Below, piece by piece: positions 20,690-34,200 of a DNA stretch of 64,000 nt. Position 1 is the first letter of the stretch. The number at the start of each line of letters is the position of its first letter. The translations under genes were made by a program, and so were the position numbers. Source of the stretch: Collybiopsis luxurians FD-317 M1 (lineage: Eukaryota > Basidiomycota > Agaricomycetes > Agaricales > Omphalotaceae); assembly GCA_000827265.1 (NCBI GenBank), contig KN834764.1, positions 811,449 to 875,448 on the forward strand. The letters run 5' to 3'. The notes under the pieces were generated by a model, which did no database searches, was not told the DNA's origin, and saw nothing but the letters and a program-made list of their open reading frames with translations.

Positions 20690-23600
20690 TAACATTCAAA
20701 AATCACAGCAAAACTTGGCTGCGCGTGACTAAATTCCAGGTTAGAACAGAATATGGCAAGAAATGCAAAGGTGTCACTATACTAACATTTCCGGTATCAA
20801 CTCTAGTGCATCGATGGTAGTGATTAGCCCACAGGTGCTGAGGTGGCGTCGTCGGATGGTGGTTTGGTACGATTTGGTGGGCCTGGGCCCCAAAATGTAA
20901 AGGGCAAACAAACCAACTAAACAGGTGTTGAAAAAATCGAAGCCGCAAAATTTTTTTACAAACGGCTGTAACTGTCTAAATGAAGGTCCGCCAATATTGC
21001 AGGCTAAATATAAATAGATCCGTTATCAAGGTTCGGAAACTGCTGGTACTCTGACAGGTTGTCGGATCTACAGTCTATATTGCCAGATCAACAGTTTATC
21101 ATGATAGTTTGAACTTTGATTTTTAAGTTTCATCTGCACAAACGGTAAACATACCACCCGACTTCGACTTCCTTGCTGCAGCCAACAAAAAGTCAGAAAG
21201 GGAATTGACTGCTGAAGTATTCTCTGTAGTCAATCTGTTGTGCATACTGTACTCTAGCATTGAGCAGCATTCTATCCAGTATCCTTTTAGTATTCGGAAC
21301 TTTAAATCGTAGATTGATTATTGATCTTAAGTCTAAAGCTAAGTTAACTTGAAGTTGACCACTCGACCAAAACTTCGAACGAAACTTGTTTAAGGGGACC
21401 ACTTGCTCATTGCTCAGGGATGTATCTGTCAAAGGGACTAGATAGGAACCAAATCAAGTCAAGCAGGCCCTGAAGTCCCTGAATGCTTGAGTGACTTTTC
21501 GTGGAATTTTTTAGGAACATGCTCAATGAATACCATTGGTCTTCAAACTTGTAGAACGTTGGTCTGTGTTCATGGGATCAAGACGATCCATGAAAATATA
21601 TAAAGCCAGGAAGCAACCCGTAAGAGAGTCATCTCTCCTTAAATCCTCCGACTACATTCTCATGGAGAATACAATTACAGACGACCAAGTGTTAATTGCC
21701 CTTCTTGGTAAAGATTTCTTGTTTGACGCAGTGAACCTTGCTATACAGGCATTTGGATGGGGTTAGTATAGAGATGAGATGACATATTTTGTCTCGCAAT
21801 TTTGCTTTTCGGCAACTGTTCGATCTAACAATTCTTTTGTCTTTTAGGAGTGTTCGTTGCGGGCTTTGGTGTCGCAATACAATTAATGCTGTATGTAATC
21901 TTAATACTTATGCGACTGGCCACACACGGCCTGATTTTCTAATTTTGTTTTTCTAGAGCGAAGGCTCGGACGCGCTCACTTACAGTTCTGTCCATCTGCC
22001 TTGTGGTCATCTTCATTGCTTTCGTTTGCGAATACGTGCTTTTAACTGGGACCATCCTCAGTGAAGTTTCGGAATTATTCATCGCAACATCTCAAGACGA
22101 ACTTCAAGCTCGACTTGATGCTAACGATGCATCTTTGATTAGATGGGAATACTTCTTTTCATGGCCAGACAACGTTAATGTAAGGTTTTATGCATGTATA
22201 ATTTCAAAAAATTCTCAGCATTTGTCTAGCTTCTTCTAAGTGATGCCATAGTAGCCTGGCGAGCATGGGTTTTGTCAGAGAAGAAAATTTGGCGAATTAT
22301 TCTTGCAGCCCTTATGATTGTTAATATAGGTTGGATCAGTTAATGATTTGACCGTCATTAAAAGTTTTCTGAACCCAGTTTGATACAGGCTTCAATGTAG
22401 CCGACTGCATCTTCCAGGATATTGAGATCAAGCAGGAAGTTGACGGCTCCTCAATCGTTGATTGGATGTCAACTGCATTTTCATTAGCAGTGAATGTTTG
22501 CGCTACCTCGTTGATTGCTTGGAAATATTGGTGAGCGGTTTCCATCTTCGATTCTTCTTACCAGTAGTTAACACTTAAGATGAAACAAGGAATTATCTTC
22601 ACTTCATGAAAAAACACTGGCAAAAGGCTAAAGGCACTAAAAAGAGCCACGTTCAAGACATCCTACTTCTTTTGATAGAATCGGGTGTAATATTTTGTGG
22701 AATTCAGCTAACCTGCGTCATCACTGTGATTCTACGGACCATCAGAGAGCAGGACCTTAATATTTCGATAGCCGATGGAGTAGCGACGACGGTGTTATCA
22801 GTTATCACTGTAGGTCCCAAGAAGCTTTGAACTGACTATTGGCATAACTTATAAAAACTACACAGGCATGGTATCCGGTTGCAGTGGTGATCTTAGTCTC
22901 CAAAGATTACCTAGTAGGGGTGGAAACCTTTCACCATGTCGCTGGAAGCCAGATGGCCAATGATTTTACCCCTTCTGCTTAGCCGACTCCGGATTAGTTC
23001 ATATATACCATCCCCAAAGTTGACGCGTTGATGCGAATCGGACCTTGATATTTATATATTATGGGCCAAGGAAATACATATGTAGAAAAACATATTTGCT
23101 ATTTGCCAACCGCCACTATGCTGCCCGGAAAATTACAAGAGAAACATTGCTTTGAAAACACGATAGCAAGAAAATGGAACAGAAACTAAATAAGTACAAT
23201 AGTACATCCAAGTATGATATATGTCTGATGCGAGAACAGGAGGGAGAAATACAATGGAGACCAAAATAAACACACCGCACAAAGACCAATCAAGGGCATC
23301 TAGAATGATATTGGAGTAAATTACTGAAATGCACCTTCAAATCTTCCACTGCGAAGTTCTTCCTCACCAACACCACCCTGCTCCTCTTTCACCGTTTCCG
23401 CTTTGCCCCTGCACCTCCAGCGGCTCCACCGTCAGCCTCTCTGCTCTGAATGAAATCATGCTCGTCATCAATGTCAATATCCGCCGCATCCACCAATTCC
23501 GCATCTTCCTCCATCGCATCTCCCTCTCCATCTCGAACGTGTTCAACAGGGCCAGACGCATCGACCATATCCACATCGTCCTCCTCGTCTTCTACTACCT

Positions 23601-24386
23601 CATTCATCCCCTCGAGCCCGGTATGACTGGCAGAGAGTTCTCTTGCATGTCCACCGCGAGAACTAGCTGCAGCTGCAGCCCGTCCCGGACCGCGAAGTGT
23701 CGATCCTGCTCCGACCCCGATATCACTTTCGACTTCCGTCTCTGCGCCATCCCGGGGTTCTCGCGGCAGTCTCCCAGCTGCAAATGACAAGGGTAACAAC
23801 GATGCGGAAAAGAATGTTGCAAGGGTGAAGGGAGGTAGGAGAATAGGATGAGAGACGAAAACCGCAAGTTGTTAGCGATTCCTTAATCAAAGCAGGCGAG
23901 TAAAAGACGCACTCGATATCATATTCACAAAGGGATTCGTAGAATTGCCATTAGCATTATTATGATTTGCTCTTTCTTGAGCGGCTGCCTCAACCCTCGA
24001 AGCAAGTATCGCTGCTCTCAAATCCGGATCATTCTCCAGTTCCGGGTCATCTAGTCCATCTTCGTCAACTGCCGAATCATCGTCCTCTCCACCGGCAGCG
24101 CCCTCGTCCGCCTCCCGCGGCGGATCTAATAACGCAATGGCGCCATTAGTGTGTGCTTCTGCAGCCTCTACAGCTTGTGCAATCTCCTTGACCTCTTGGT
24201 CAGCTTCGCCCCAATTGTCGTCTTGATCCACTTCGACGTCCTCCTCTAGATCAGCGTAAGACCGACAAAGAGGACACGAAAAACTCGGGTAGTGAGCTTC
24301 GATTAACGGTCGGATACATTTGAAATGGAAAGAATGTGAGCAGGGCGAGACAAAGAGTGATTGAGCGATTGCGAGGGGAAAGAGAC
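20690..24386. repeat. Segmental duplication, unit B
   Basis: Homologous to 17180-20671. It holds the paralog B membrane gene and the 3' end of dma1, but here dma1 continues to a full gene ending at 25691. This suggests that unit B is the original locus and unit A a derived copy. Confidence 0.85.
21662..22982 (+). CDS. Multi-pass membrane protein, paralog B
   Basis: Tandem paralog of the gene at 17944-19277 with the same seven-exon plan. The start gives MENTITDDQVLIALLGKDF. Matching segments are VFVAGFGVAIQLML, SICLVVIFIAFVCEYVLL, IVNIGFNVADCIF, STAFSLAVNVCATSLIAW and LLLLIESGVIFCGIQL, then AWYPVAVVILVSKDYLVGV. It ends at TAG 22980-22982, five codons earlier than paralog A because CAG became TAG (SAQPTPD shortened to SA). 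TATATAAA lies at 21597-21604, about 60 nt upstream. Both copies are open, so both may work. Function unknown. Confidence 0.8.
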
Positions 24387-25691
24387 CTGCGGGCCGGGAA
24401 TGTGAGTATTTGGAATAGACAGGATGTCGAATGATCTATGGCTTGAATGAACTTACATATACAACAATCAGGTAGGCCGGCAGAGCCTGTCTTCTTCCCG
24501 GCAGGCTTGGAAGAGCCGTCTTTCTGCGGCGTAGATACGACCTGAGCGAGGTTCTTGAGGTTCTTAATGGCGTTGGTGCTGTAAGGTCAAAGTTAGTTCG
24601 ACGAGTTCGACCAAGCACAACCGACTGCGAAAACACGCCGCTAAACTCACTTGAACTCATTCCGCCCTCTCATCCACTCCCTTCCAACCTCTACACGGAT
24701 CTTCACGCTCTTGTATATATCCTCACTCCCGCCTTGATAGTCGACTCCGAGTTGGAGAATATCTCCATCTTTGATTTGAAAAGGTCGGCTAAGAAAGAAT
24801 GGAACGTAAGTAACACATGTCTAGCTAAAGATCGCCGCTACAAAGCAAATCCCAAACGCACCTATCTGCTCCTGCTGCCGCAAGCCGGAGATGATTAAGA
24901 AATGTACCCGAAGACGATTTCGTGTCTCGTATGAAGAACTTGGGTTGATTCCCTTCCGCACCCAACTCGACCCATAACTCCGCATGCGCCCTGCTGACCA
25001 CCTTGCTTTTGAAAGCAAGCTTGAATGAATTGGGATTATTATTGTTGATACCCCCATTCGAACCTCCGTTGTTATTCCCTGACCGATCCGTGAATCTCCC
25101 TATCCTGAGGACAGGGTCACCTACTCGCATATCGCGAGTAATAGCATCGAAACGGAGAGAGCGACGGGACTCGAGGTGGGGGACTAGGCGCAGGCGAAAA
25201 GGGCCTGCGGTGGAAGTGCCGCCTGGTGCAGTGGCTGGTCGATGAGCGGTTCTGTTTGCACCTGAGGGCCCCGTCCTCGAAGACGCTGACCCTGTTGCCC
25301 CAGCTGCTGGTACTGGCGGTAGACTAACGTTGTTGTTATTGACAACATTCCCAGCTGACCTCCGCCTCCTCAACATTCCGAATCCTAGTCCTGACCCGCT
25401 GCTACCGTTCCCGTCCGTAAGAGCAGCGACTGGAACACCAGTAATGGGGTGCGTAGCGGCAGCACCTCCAGATGGCCGACCCCGTCGGCTATGATTTTGG
25501 GGATGGGTCTGAGCAGCGTTCTGGTTGGGTCCGGTCGGTGATGGTGGCCCCGAGTGAGGTGAAGGTGAAGCTTCTCGAATAGGACCTTGTGTATGTGATT
25601 GTGACGAGTTTCTAGGTCGGCCTCGACCAAGAAACGAACCGAGGATGGTTGAACGAACAGGTGGAGAATCAGATGTGACCGCCGGATCCAT
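23389..25691 (-). CDS. dma1: Dma1/CHFR-like FHA-RING E3 ubiquitin ligase (650 aa)
   Basis: Dma1-type ligases bind phosphothreonine through an FHA domain and ubiquitinate septation, spindle-checkpoint and DNA-damage targets. The exons 25691-24862, 24788-24651, 24578-24457, 24386-23913 and 23777-23389 sum to 1953 nt, an exact 651 codons. Residues 1-170 are low-complexity Ser/Pro/Gly/Asn. The FHA domain follows: LRIGRFTDR, FKSKVVSRAHAELWVE (SRxH), SSSGTFLNHLRL. The RING-H2 is CCICLFPLAIAQSLF, PCSHSFHFKCIRPLIEAHYP, SCPLCRSYADLEED. The tail is Asp/Glu-rich and ends in a basic KRKR. The intron 23778-23912 is long (135 nt); without it the protein would end at TGA 23887-23889 as ...SSASFTRLL. Its 3' half is duplicated at 19460-20671. 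Confidence 0.88.
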
Positions 25692-28214
25692 GGCAATTTA
25701 TTAGATGAGATGCGCTGATATTCTAGCGTAATAGAAGAGTCTGCGCTTCCAATGCAACCAGTTAATCATAAGCAAAAGAGTAGAAATTCTTTCGGAACTC
25801 ACTTGGAGTTATAGTTCTTACGTTGAAGAACCAAGTGCTCCCGCTTGCAGTGAGTGGAAAATTCACTGAAAGTAATGTCAGTTTGGTGATGGCGATGACT
25901 GACAATTAAACCTACCTTGCTCGCCCTGAATGTTCCCAAAAGAAAGTTCAATTGAGCGCGAGCGGTGAACGTGATCTCGAATGTATGCGAGATAGTTTCC
26001 GTGAGTCCGCTTCGCCTATAAATCGTGAATACGTCTGTCTAGCTTCCAGTCACTCTTCTTTCAACCTGATACAAGCGTTTGTCACAAGTTGATCCAGTGC
26101 TTAGCCGTCGTTTTCAATCCCTCTTCCTTCGTACGTGGATCACAGGGTGATATGCGAGAGAAACTGCTTGAAAATAGATGGGCTTTAGAAGTGAGATATC
26201 AGCGAAGCAGTTCAAATTCGTACAAGTCACAAAGGCTCACAAAGCGACTAGAACCCCAAGTAATTCACCTCTGGATGAGAGTTGAAACCGAAATCAAGAG
26301 CTAAAGCCGGTTGCCAGAGACAATTGCTGATGAAAAAGGCTCGCTGATGTTCTTCCGTGTCCGTCGTGAGCGCTGACAGAGACAGCGATGATGATGGAGA
26401 AAGGTTAAGTCGAACGGAAAAGGAAATTCAAAATGAGCGGCGGTGATCACGCGTGATGAGTCACTGCGACCCAAGGTCGAGCTTGGAAAATTCTTTTCGT
26501 TTCCTTTCAGTTCCAAAGCATAGTCTTCCAATTCCTTCCTAGCTATCCATATTTCCTATCCCCGTCGATTCACGGCAAGAAAATTCCCGAGTTATTCTAT
26601 AGTTTGATCATCATCGGACGGTAACTTTCATTGAACTTCCATCTTCTGAATCAGTCTGTTACCCGCTAACTACGTAGCTAGCATTGCCTTTGGTTCAATA
26701 GGGCGCCGTTCTTGACTTGATGCATTTGAAGATAAGCGGAAGCTCCAACAATTCGGTGTCTATACAGAAAGGCTCGGTCCTTGGCGCAACAAAGGCACCG
26801 CAACTAACTGACAGGATGTACACTGATGTACGTCCGACTCTCAGGAGAAACTGAAAAGCTTGAGAATTATCATTCAGGTCTGTACTTTATTTGGCTCAAT
26901 GACTTGCTGGGATAGGGATTCTCTGCAGGCACATGTTCAATATGTCCATCCTCCGGGACGATCAAACAGCACTGTTAAAATGATCTACTTATAATAAACA
27001 GCAATTCCTCAAGAGGTTAGGGTTCGACGTCCTTCAGGTTCCTCGTGCCCAGACACTACGTTTATACCCTACAGCAAACTATATCCTCAACGGTAGCCAG
27101 GGTTCCCATGAAGCCCTTCCGCATTTCATCTTGGAACATTCCTCCTCTTCAAAACACGCACAGCCAAATCGCGGTGAAAAATTTTTCTGACTCTTATTGG
27201 TCAATGCTCAGAGCAGCACATAAATACTCAACGGGCAAAGATCACATCCGTCTTCGAACATTTATTAACATAATTCAAGTTCGATCTGCTGCGCAACGTA
27301 TACATAGGCCCAATTTTGTAAACTTCTATCTCCTCGATCAGTCTACTTTATACTGCACCCAACTACTGCAAGCCTCATGTTTCATTTCGGCGCGCATCGG
27401 TCGAATATCTTGTTTATCTAGGAAGCAATGCTAAATGTGCTATCAAATTGAATCTCGAATCTCCTTGTGTGGGATATCTCGTAATTGGAAGGCCTCACGC
27501 AAAATATCTTCAACCACAAATCAAAGGTCACACAACATGGCTTTACGATCCTATTGTATTGCTCTCAGATCCTTCTTCAAAGTATGATCAGTGACAACAT
27601 ACACGGGATGCAATCATTGCGCCGATAAGATACCATACCAATCAACATGGTACCTCCTGGTGCCTTCCAAAGCAATTAGTGACAAGAGTAATTGGCGTTT
27701 TCCGGCGTGCGATCCGGATGCCGCTTCATCACTCTCTCGACTGACGCGGTCAATCCCCCTGCATCTCGTTGGATAGTGAAGAGGTAAGACTGAGAAATTT
27801 CCATCGAAACTGCCATGAGAGATGATGATAGACTCAGCATTCCATGGTGTCTTGATTCAGTAAGCCTGCATTCCATTCTTTCACAAGCTTCTCCAACATC
27901 CTCAAAGTAGAGAACAGCACCACGGTGGGAGCGCACCTGTGCAAATGTGAGATGGTGTAATTTCCCTCTTGTCTTTCCTTCACAAATTTCTGATACTCCG
28001 TTCTCTTTCGCATCCTGTTCACCTTACGCTCCCAGATTTTACGAACAATAATATTTCTCAAATCGATATGACGCTACATATATTTACATACCCTGACTAT
28101 AATCAAACGGTGTGGACATTTCGGAATCAGTATCATCTTTTCCTTCGGTATCTCATACAAGTACTTGTTCTGCCTCTTTGGGGATCACTTTTTCCTTTTC
28201 GAATCCATTTTTCA
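25692..28214. other. About 2.5 kb without a recognised gene
   Basis: It contains the promoter and possible 5' leader introns of dma1 (25700-26100). Open frames near 27045-27434 (plus) and 27676-28061 (minus) show no known family. The minus-strand one lies just downstream of the first EF-hand gene. Confidence 0.4.
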
Positions 28215-31200
28215 TCAGTCCCAGTTCCCATTCTCGTTCGACAAGCTAACCGAGCTCCCATTGGACAATGAATAGCCGTCGTTACCTTGCTCACTCTCTT
28301 GTTCCCTATCTTCATGCTCCCTCTGTCCCCAATCTTCACCCCCCCTCTGTCCCTCACCCTTGCCCTCGTCTTCATTACCATCCACTCTTTCACTATCTGT
28401 ATCGTCAACACTGCCAGCCGCATAGAGTCGATCGGGCGTATCATCAACATCATCCTGTGCTCGCTGAATCTGTGTGGACATTCTGTATTGCTGCTCGGGA
28501 TCCTCTGAATCTTGGAGCTGGGTCTCTCCACTCTGATACATAGGTCGTTGGTTCTGGACACCTTGCCTGCCATTCCACTCATCCTCAGATTCCGAGTCAA
28601 TATCCTCTTCCGATTCAGTGTCAGGCTCCTCATAATGTTTCTATTCACAGGGTCAGTACTGGGGAATGGTGCGAAGCCACACAGATATAGTGGATTGCAG
28701 ACCTTGAAATAGTCCGAGAAAAGTCCATTGACATAGAATTGTATTTGTGCATTTATGTCCTGTCACTGCCGAATCCAGATGCGTAACAGGTCATAAACTC
28801 GATATTTAACAACCCCCAAAATACTGAGCATGGTGCTCCTGGCTGCTTCAATATCCTCATCCTCGATATCTACTTGTTTCATGAGATAGTAGTGACGCGA
28901 GAGGAGAATAGAAAGCAGTGGAAGCAAAGTCTGAGTAATTGCCATGATTAAGGAAGCTCAACTTTGATGTGTGCAACAAAAAGAGACATACAGCTTCGAT
29001 ACGGTCGCTCTTACAGATAGTAGCCATGTCGGATTCAGATTGAACCTGGAATTCCATTGTTTCCAAACTCGATTGAATTATCGTTTTTATATCAGTACGC
29101 CTTTTGTCTTGCAGTTTCTTCATCTGTGTACTGACATTTGTGTCAAGTTCATCCAGTTCGGTAAGACTGTTGGCAATGGTCATGATGCCATCTTTTGTGC
29201 CATCGAGGTACATCTCGATTTTTTCTTTCTTTGAGACATCATTCTGGCATAAATTTTCGAGCTTTTTGCATAATTTGTTGATTCGTCGCTGATAGCTAAG
29301 GACACATCAGACACCATTAATCCGGTAGTCAAGGGGGTTCATACTAAATATTATCCGAATCCCATCCGTAAGCCCAGCTTAGAGGAACATGAGTGACGGC
29401 GAGAGCCTTTCTACCTGCACACTCACTAAGCTACCCATTGAGGAGTGGACCAGGTCGGTGGCTTCAATTTCATAAATTCGTTGACCTCCTCGATGGAAAT
29501 ATAACCACTAGCATCTATACAAGGCCCCATTAGAGTCCTTCTCAAGACCTATCAGAGGCAAGAAGGTTAGTTACCATCATCAATTGCATCACCGATTGCT
29601 TCACTGTTTCTTTAGACCATAAAGAGCATGAAGAACTTCTCAACCTACCCGGCTGATCTGAACGGCCAAGTTAGCTTCAATATGCCAAAATGGTGATAGA
29701 TCTTTCATACAGTGGGTCTTGGTTATTATGGTGCTCGTCCAGTAGTCATCTCTGTTCACATTGTTGGCGACTCTGTATTCCTTCCATATCGTGTTGAAGT
29801 GGGAGACAATCGCTATGCGGTACGTAAGCACTCGTATTGTTCAGATCCCGAAGCTAAGGAAAAAAGGGTACCATCGATGAACTGCCTTCTCTTCAAATTT
29901 GATGCTTTGGGTGCCTTTAAGACCGTTAGAATTATAGAAAAGAGCAGTGCGTTGAACCCACAATTCCTAAAAGAAGAGGGCATATATTAGCAGTTGCTTT
30001 TTGCCAGAACGATCAACCACTCTGCTCACCCTGCCAGACCGTCTTCATATCCTCATCCTTAATGAGCTCGTAAGGGCCATTATGCAGCTTCGGTCTCACA
30101 GAGTAAGCTAAGTGAAGGTCAGAGGAAGAGACCCACCGACCTCTTTCAATATCAGCTCAGTTGAAAGTTCAACGCGATTTTCGAATTTCTGAATAGCAAA
30201 GGCGTACTTCAATTCGAACCGCTCGCTTTCAGAAAGCCAATTAGTGCCTCCATAATCAGACCGCATGATGCAAGCTTACTGGATCTGTTTGAACGACTCC
30301 TCTGCACTCTCTTTTACGGCTCGCAAGAGACTGGGCGTCAATTGCACGTCTAGTTTCTTAGCCAACTCGCCTATGAGCGCGTCGTTCTGGAAACACCGTC
30401 AATCATGGTGATACCGTATTGCCTCCGTAGAATCTACCTCTAGCACGCGGCCCTCGCCACCATTGTGATCAATAAAGGCTGTCGCAATCGCTTCTTGCTC
30501 ATCCTGGATTTTTGCAAAGACAGGATATAAATTTTTCAACTTTTCATCCACTCCGCGCAGCGTCGTTGTGTTCGTAGAGGAGATAAGGAGAACTTGACCA
30601 GTCAACAGGTTATTGAAACTGGTCTTCCAGTCGGCCAGACGTTGATGGAAGTCAGCTAGCTTCTCTGCGTTGCGTTTGAAGTGCAAGTAATGTTCTTGGT
30701 TCTTTTAGTTGTATGATGAACTCGTAGACAGGTCAGAAGCCTCACTGAGTATGATCTTAGGACCCTTGCCTTCATAGAAATACCTAAAAGACTTGTTCAA
30801 GATATAAGTAGCATTCGGGTCTAACAGCCGTACTGGCAAAACTCTCCAAACTCCCTCATTAATGCAGTCATTTTAGAGAGTAATCCTTCTAGCGGTGCTA
30901 GCAACGTGCTCTCGTCTTGAAAGCCGGGTTTCAGAAAGCGCAGTGGGATCAGCGTAGTAGCCTGTACACATAGCCATCAACAGTTTCCCAGTACATGTAT
31001 TGTTAAAGTAGACGCGTAAGGTATGCGACTGGTCATGTGGGCGTGGTGTCCTGTGGCACCGCGACAATGCATTCTGGGTAAAAGATGTAAGTTACAACTT
31101 TGCCTCCGTGCGGGTTCCAAGCATATCCGCTCCGCACTCCAATCTCCTTTATGTTATTCCTAATCCTTTATCCACCTCTTCACTATTTATACACTTTAGG

Positions 31201-34200
31201 TATCTTGTCCACCCTCAGAACCTTTCCGTCGTTCTGAGGGTACATCTTTCACTCTACTATTTCCTATTTTATAGTATACTGATCATACATACTAAAGACC
31301 TGTGTACTTACTTAGGAGATAGGTAATACAGAACCTTTCCGTTGTTCTGAGGACCTGTGTACTTACTTAGGAGATAGATTTAACAGATTCGCAGTCAGAA
31401 TCGCGTTTGTCCTAGACTGACACAATAAACTTGTCCTCGAAATATGACTACCAATCCAAATGCCCTTCCCAATCTTATCATCTTCCCCGAAGATCGACAG
31501 CTCGCTGGACTCAGTAATTGGGCCATTTTCCGCGACCATATGCTGAGCGTTGCCCGTTCTACAGGATTGGGAGGGTATCTCAATGGCACCATCTCTAACC
31601 CTACGACGACTGCCTCTCCCGCTGCTGGAGCACCTCCTAGTACCCCTATCGTAACTCCAATCAACTCTCGTAATCCCTCTTCTGAGGAATGGGACCTTCG
31701 TGATAGTCAGCTTGCCGGGATTGTATACCAGAACATAAAGGATCCTCGCTCCATTGGTGTTACTCAAGACATGACTTCGAATGTTATGTGGACTACTCTT
31801 ACTGGACAGTATGAAACAACCTCCGCCGCTGCACAAACGCTTGCCAAAGAAAGGATTCAACAATTTAAGTACACCCCCGGTACTCCTTTCGAAGAATATT
31901 TCAAGCATCTCGAGGGTCTGCGTAAAGCTGCTAGTGACGTAGGATGTACTATCTCCGACAATGATCTCCGTTCCCGATTCCTCACTTCCCTGTCTACAGA
32001 CTATCTGTGGGTCTTGCAAACTCATGGCGCATGTACCTATGCTGAGCTTAAACGTGCTCTAATGGAATATGACATGATGGTTGAATCGGCCAGCGCTGGT
32101 CCAGGAAACTCTGTTGCTCAAAACGCGTTGACAGTTATGAACCGAAATGGCTCAGGGGTCACTTGTGATAACTGCAAGCGCATTGGCCATGTTAAAAAAA
32201 ACTGCTGGGCATGCGGGGGCGGTAGTGAAGGGAAGGCACCACACTGGTATAACACGCCCAAGGGTATGGAACTGAACAAGACTTTGTCCAATCCAACTGT
32301 GGCATCCATGTCCTCTGAATCAGCTTCTACATCTGACACCCCTACGGCCGCAGCAACCGTCTACGATTTCAGTGACTTTGGCAACTTTGAGCCCAGAGGT
32401 ACGGAGCTACCTATGGATCGCACTTCCCTATCTAATTCCTATATTCATAGATTGAGAAGAGAACCTGTTGCCCTTCTAAATGGGATCAGACGCAATGCCA
32501 CTAGTGTAGTTCCGTCCTCTGTAGTACCTACGTCAATTGGCAATAATATTGTTCCTACATTCATTGATAGCGCCGCCTCTCATTCCTGCTTCTGAAATCA
32601 TCAGCGGTTCATTAAATATACACCAGCTTGTACTTTGGGATGTATGGCAGCTGAAGGTAGTGGTGGTTCTTTCGTCATAGAAGGCTTTGGAATAGCAGAG
32701 ATCGTCATAAGGACTGACGATAATATGGTACACCGGCTTCATCTTCCTGCCTCGCATACCCCATTGTTTGCGATGAACTTGCTGTCGCTGCCGGCCATGG
32801 ATCGAAAAGGGTGCTGAGGTAACTGGGGAGCTGGGAAGCTGGACATTCGTGACCGGAATGGCAAAGTTATCGTCGATGGTCGGTTGACACGAACTGTGCA
32901 AGGCCGTGGCTTGTATGAGGTGACTGTTGTTGACAACATTGATCAAGAACTTACCGCAATGAATGGCTCGCCATCTGGCAAAATAGACTCGACCTTTGTT
33001 CTGGCTTCATCCAGTCGTTCTTGTTCTAATCCATGCTCCTTGGAAATGTGGCACACTCATTTTGGACACGCTGACATTAACATGGTTTGACTCATGGCTA
33101 AACAAAAATTGGTAGATGGTCTGGATGTTTCGGACTTCTCAGTTTGCGGAAAGTGCGAAATTTGCCTATTTGCTAAAGCGAAACGCCGACCATTTGATGA
33201 TGTTGTTATCCCTTCTGTGGAACCTTTGGATAGAGTCAGCTTGGACCTATGGGGGAGAGCTCGTACACAGAGTTTAGGAGGAGCGTACTATATGCTACTC
33301 GCATGCGATGACAGTACTGGGATCCCGTTCCCTTATTTCTCTTTGAACAAGGAGGCCCTGACGGTGTTAAGCCTGGTCAAGGAGTTCACCGCTATGGCTG
33401 AGCGGCAGACTGGCCGTCGTATTTGAGTCTTTCAGATTGATTTAGGATGGGAGTTCGATAATCAGTTATTTGATGAATGGTGTGCTGAACACGGAATCCT
33501 TGTTGAGAAGGTTCCAAAATCTTCTTCAGTGGCAAACGGTCAAGTGGAACGTGCTAATCGTACTGTGATTGAAGGGGTTCGTGCGATGCTGGAGGATTCT
33601 GGACTGGATTTGAGGTTTTGGGCTGAGGCTGCAAATGCATATTGCTATATCCAGGGGATGATACCTACAAACCGGCATCCTGGAATTGTCCCATGGGAGA
33701 AGTGGTTTGAGGTGAGGAAGGTGAAGGTCAACGTGTCTCATCTTCGCCATTGGGGCTGCAAGGTCTGGGTGACAGATCTTGACAGGGTAAATGGCAAGTT
33801 GGGGAGACAGGCCTGGGAAGGCCGTTTGGTTGGCTACATCGGTCGCCGTGGGTATCAGGTTTGGGATATTAACCGTAAGTCAGTTTACCCTGTTCGGGAC
33901 GTCGAGTTTGAAGAAGGAACCCCAAGACAAACGAGGGATAGGGGGGAAATTCATTTCAAAAATGATTCCACTGATCCTGATCTCGGATCGGTTGGTTCGG
34001 ACCAGATCGAGGACCCCTCAATGGAAACAAATGGGGAAACTGAAATTAATTCATCCAATGTTCCATCTGCATCTCGCCCTGCTGCTGATACTCCCACTTT
34101 ACCTGCTGTTCGATGATCTGCTCATCTCCGGAACCCATCTGCATCGCTCCTACGGTCTCAGGCATATGAAGAAGATGAATATCGAGCACGCAACGAGGCA

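Noticed and set aside
23329..23787. Plus-strand His/Pro/Leu-rich frame
   Set aside because: It is antisense to the last exon of dma1, whose exon sum and frame are consistent.
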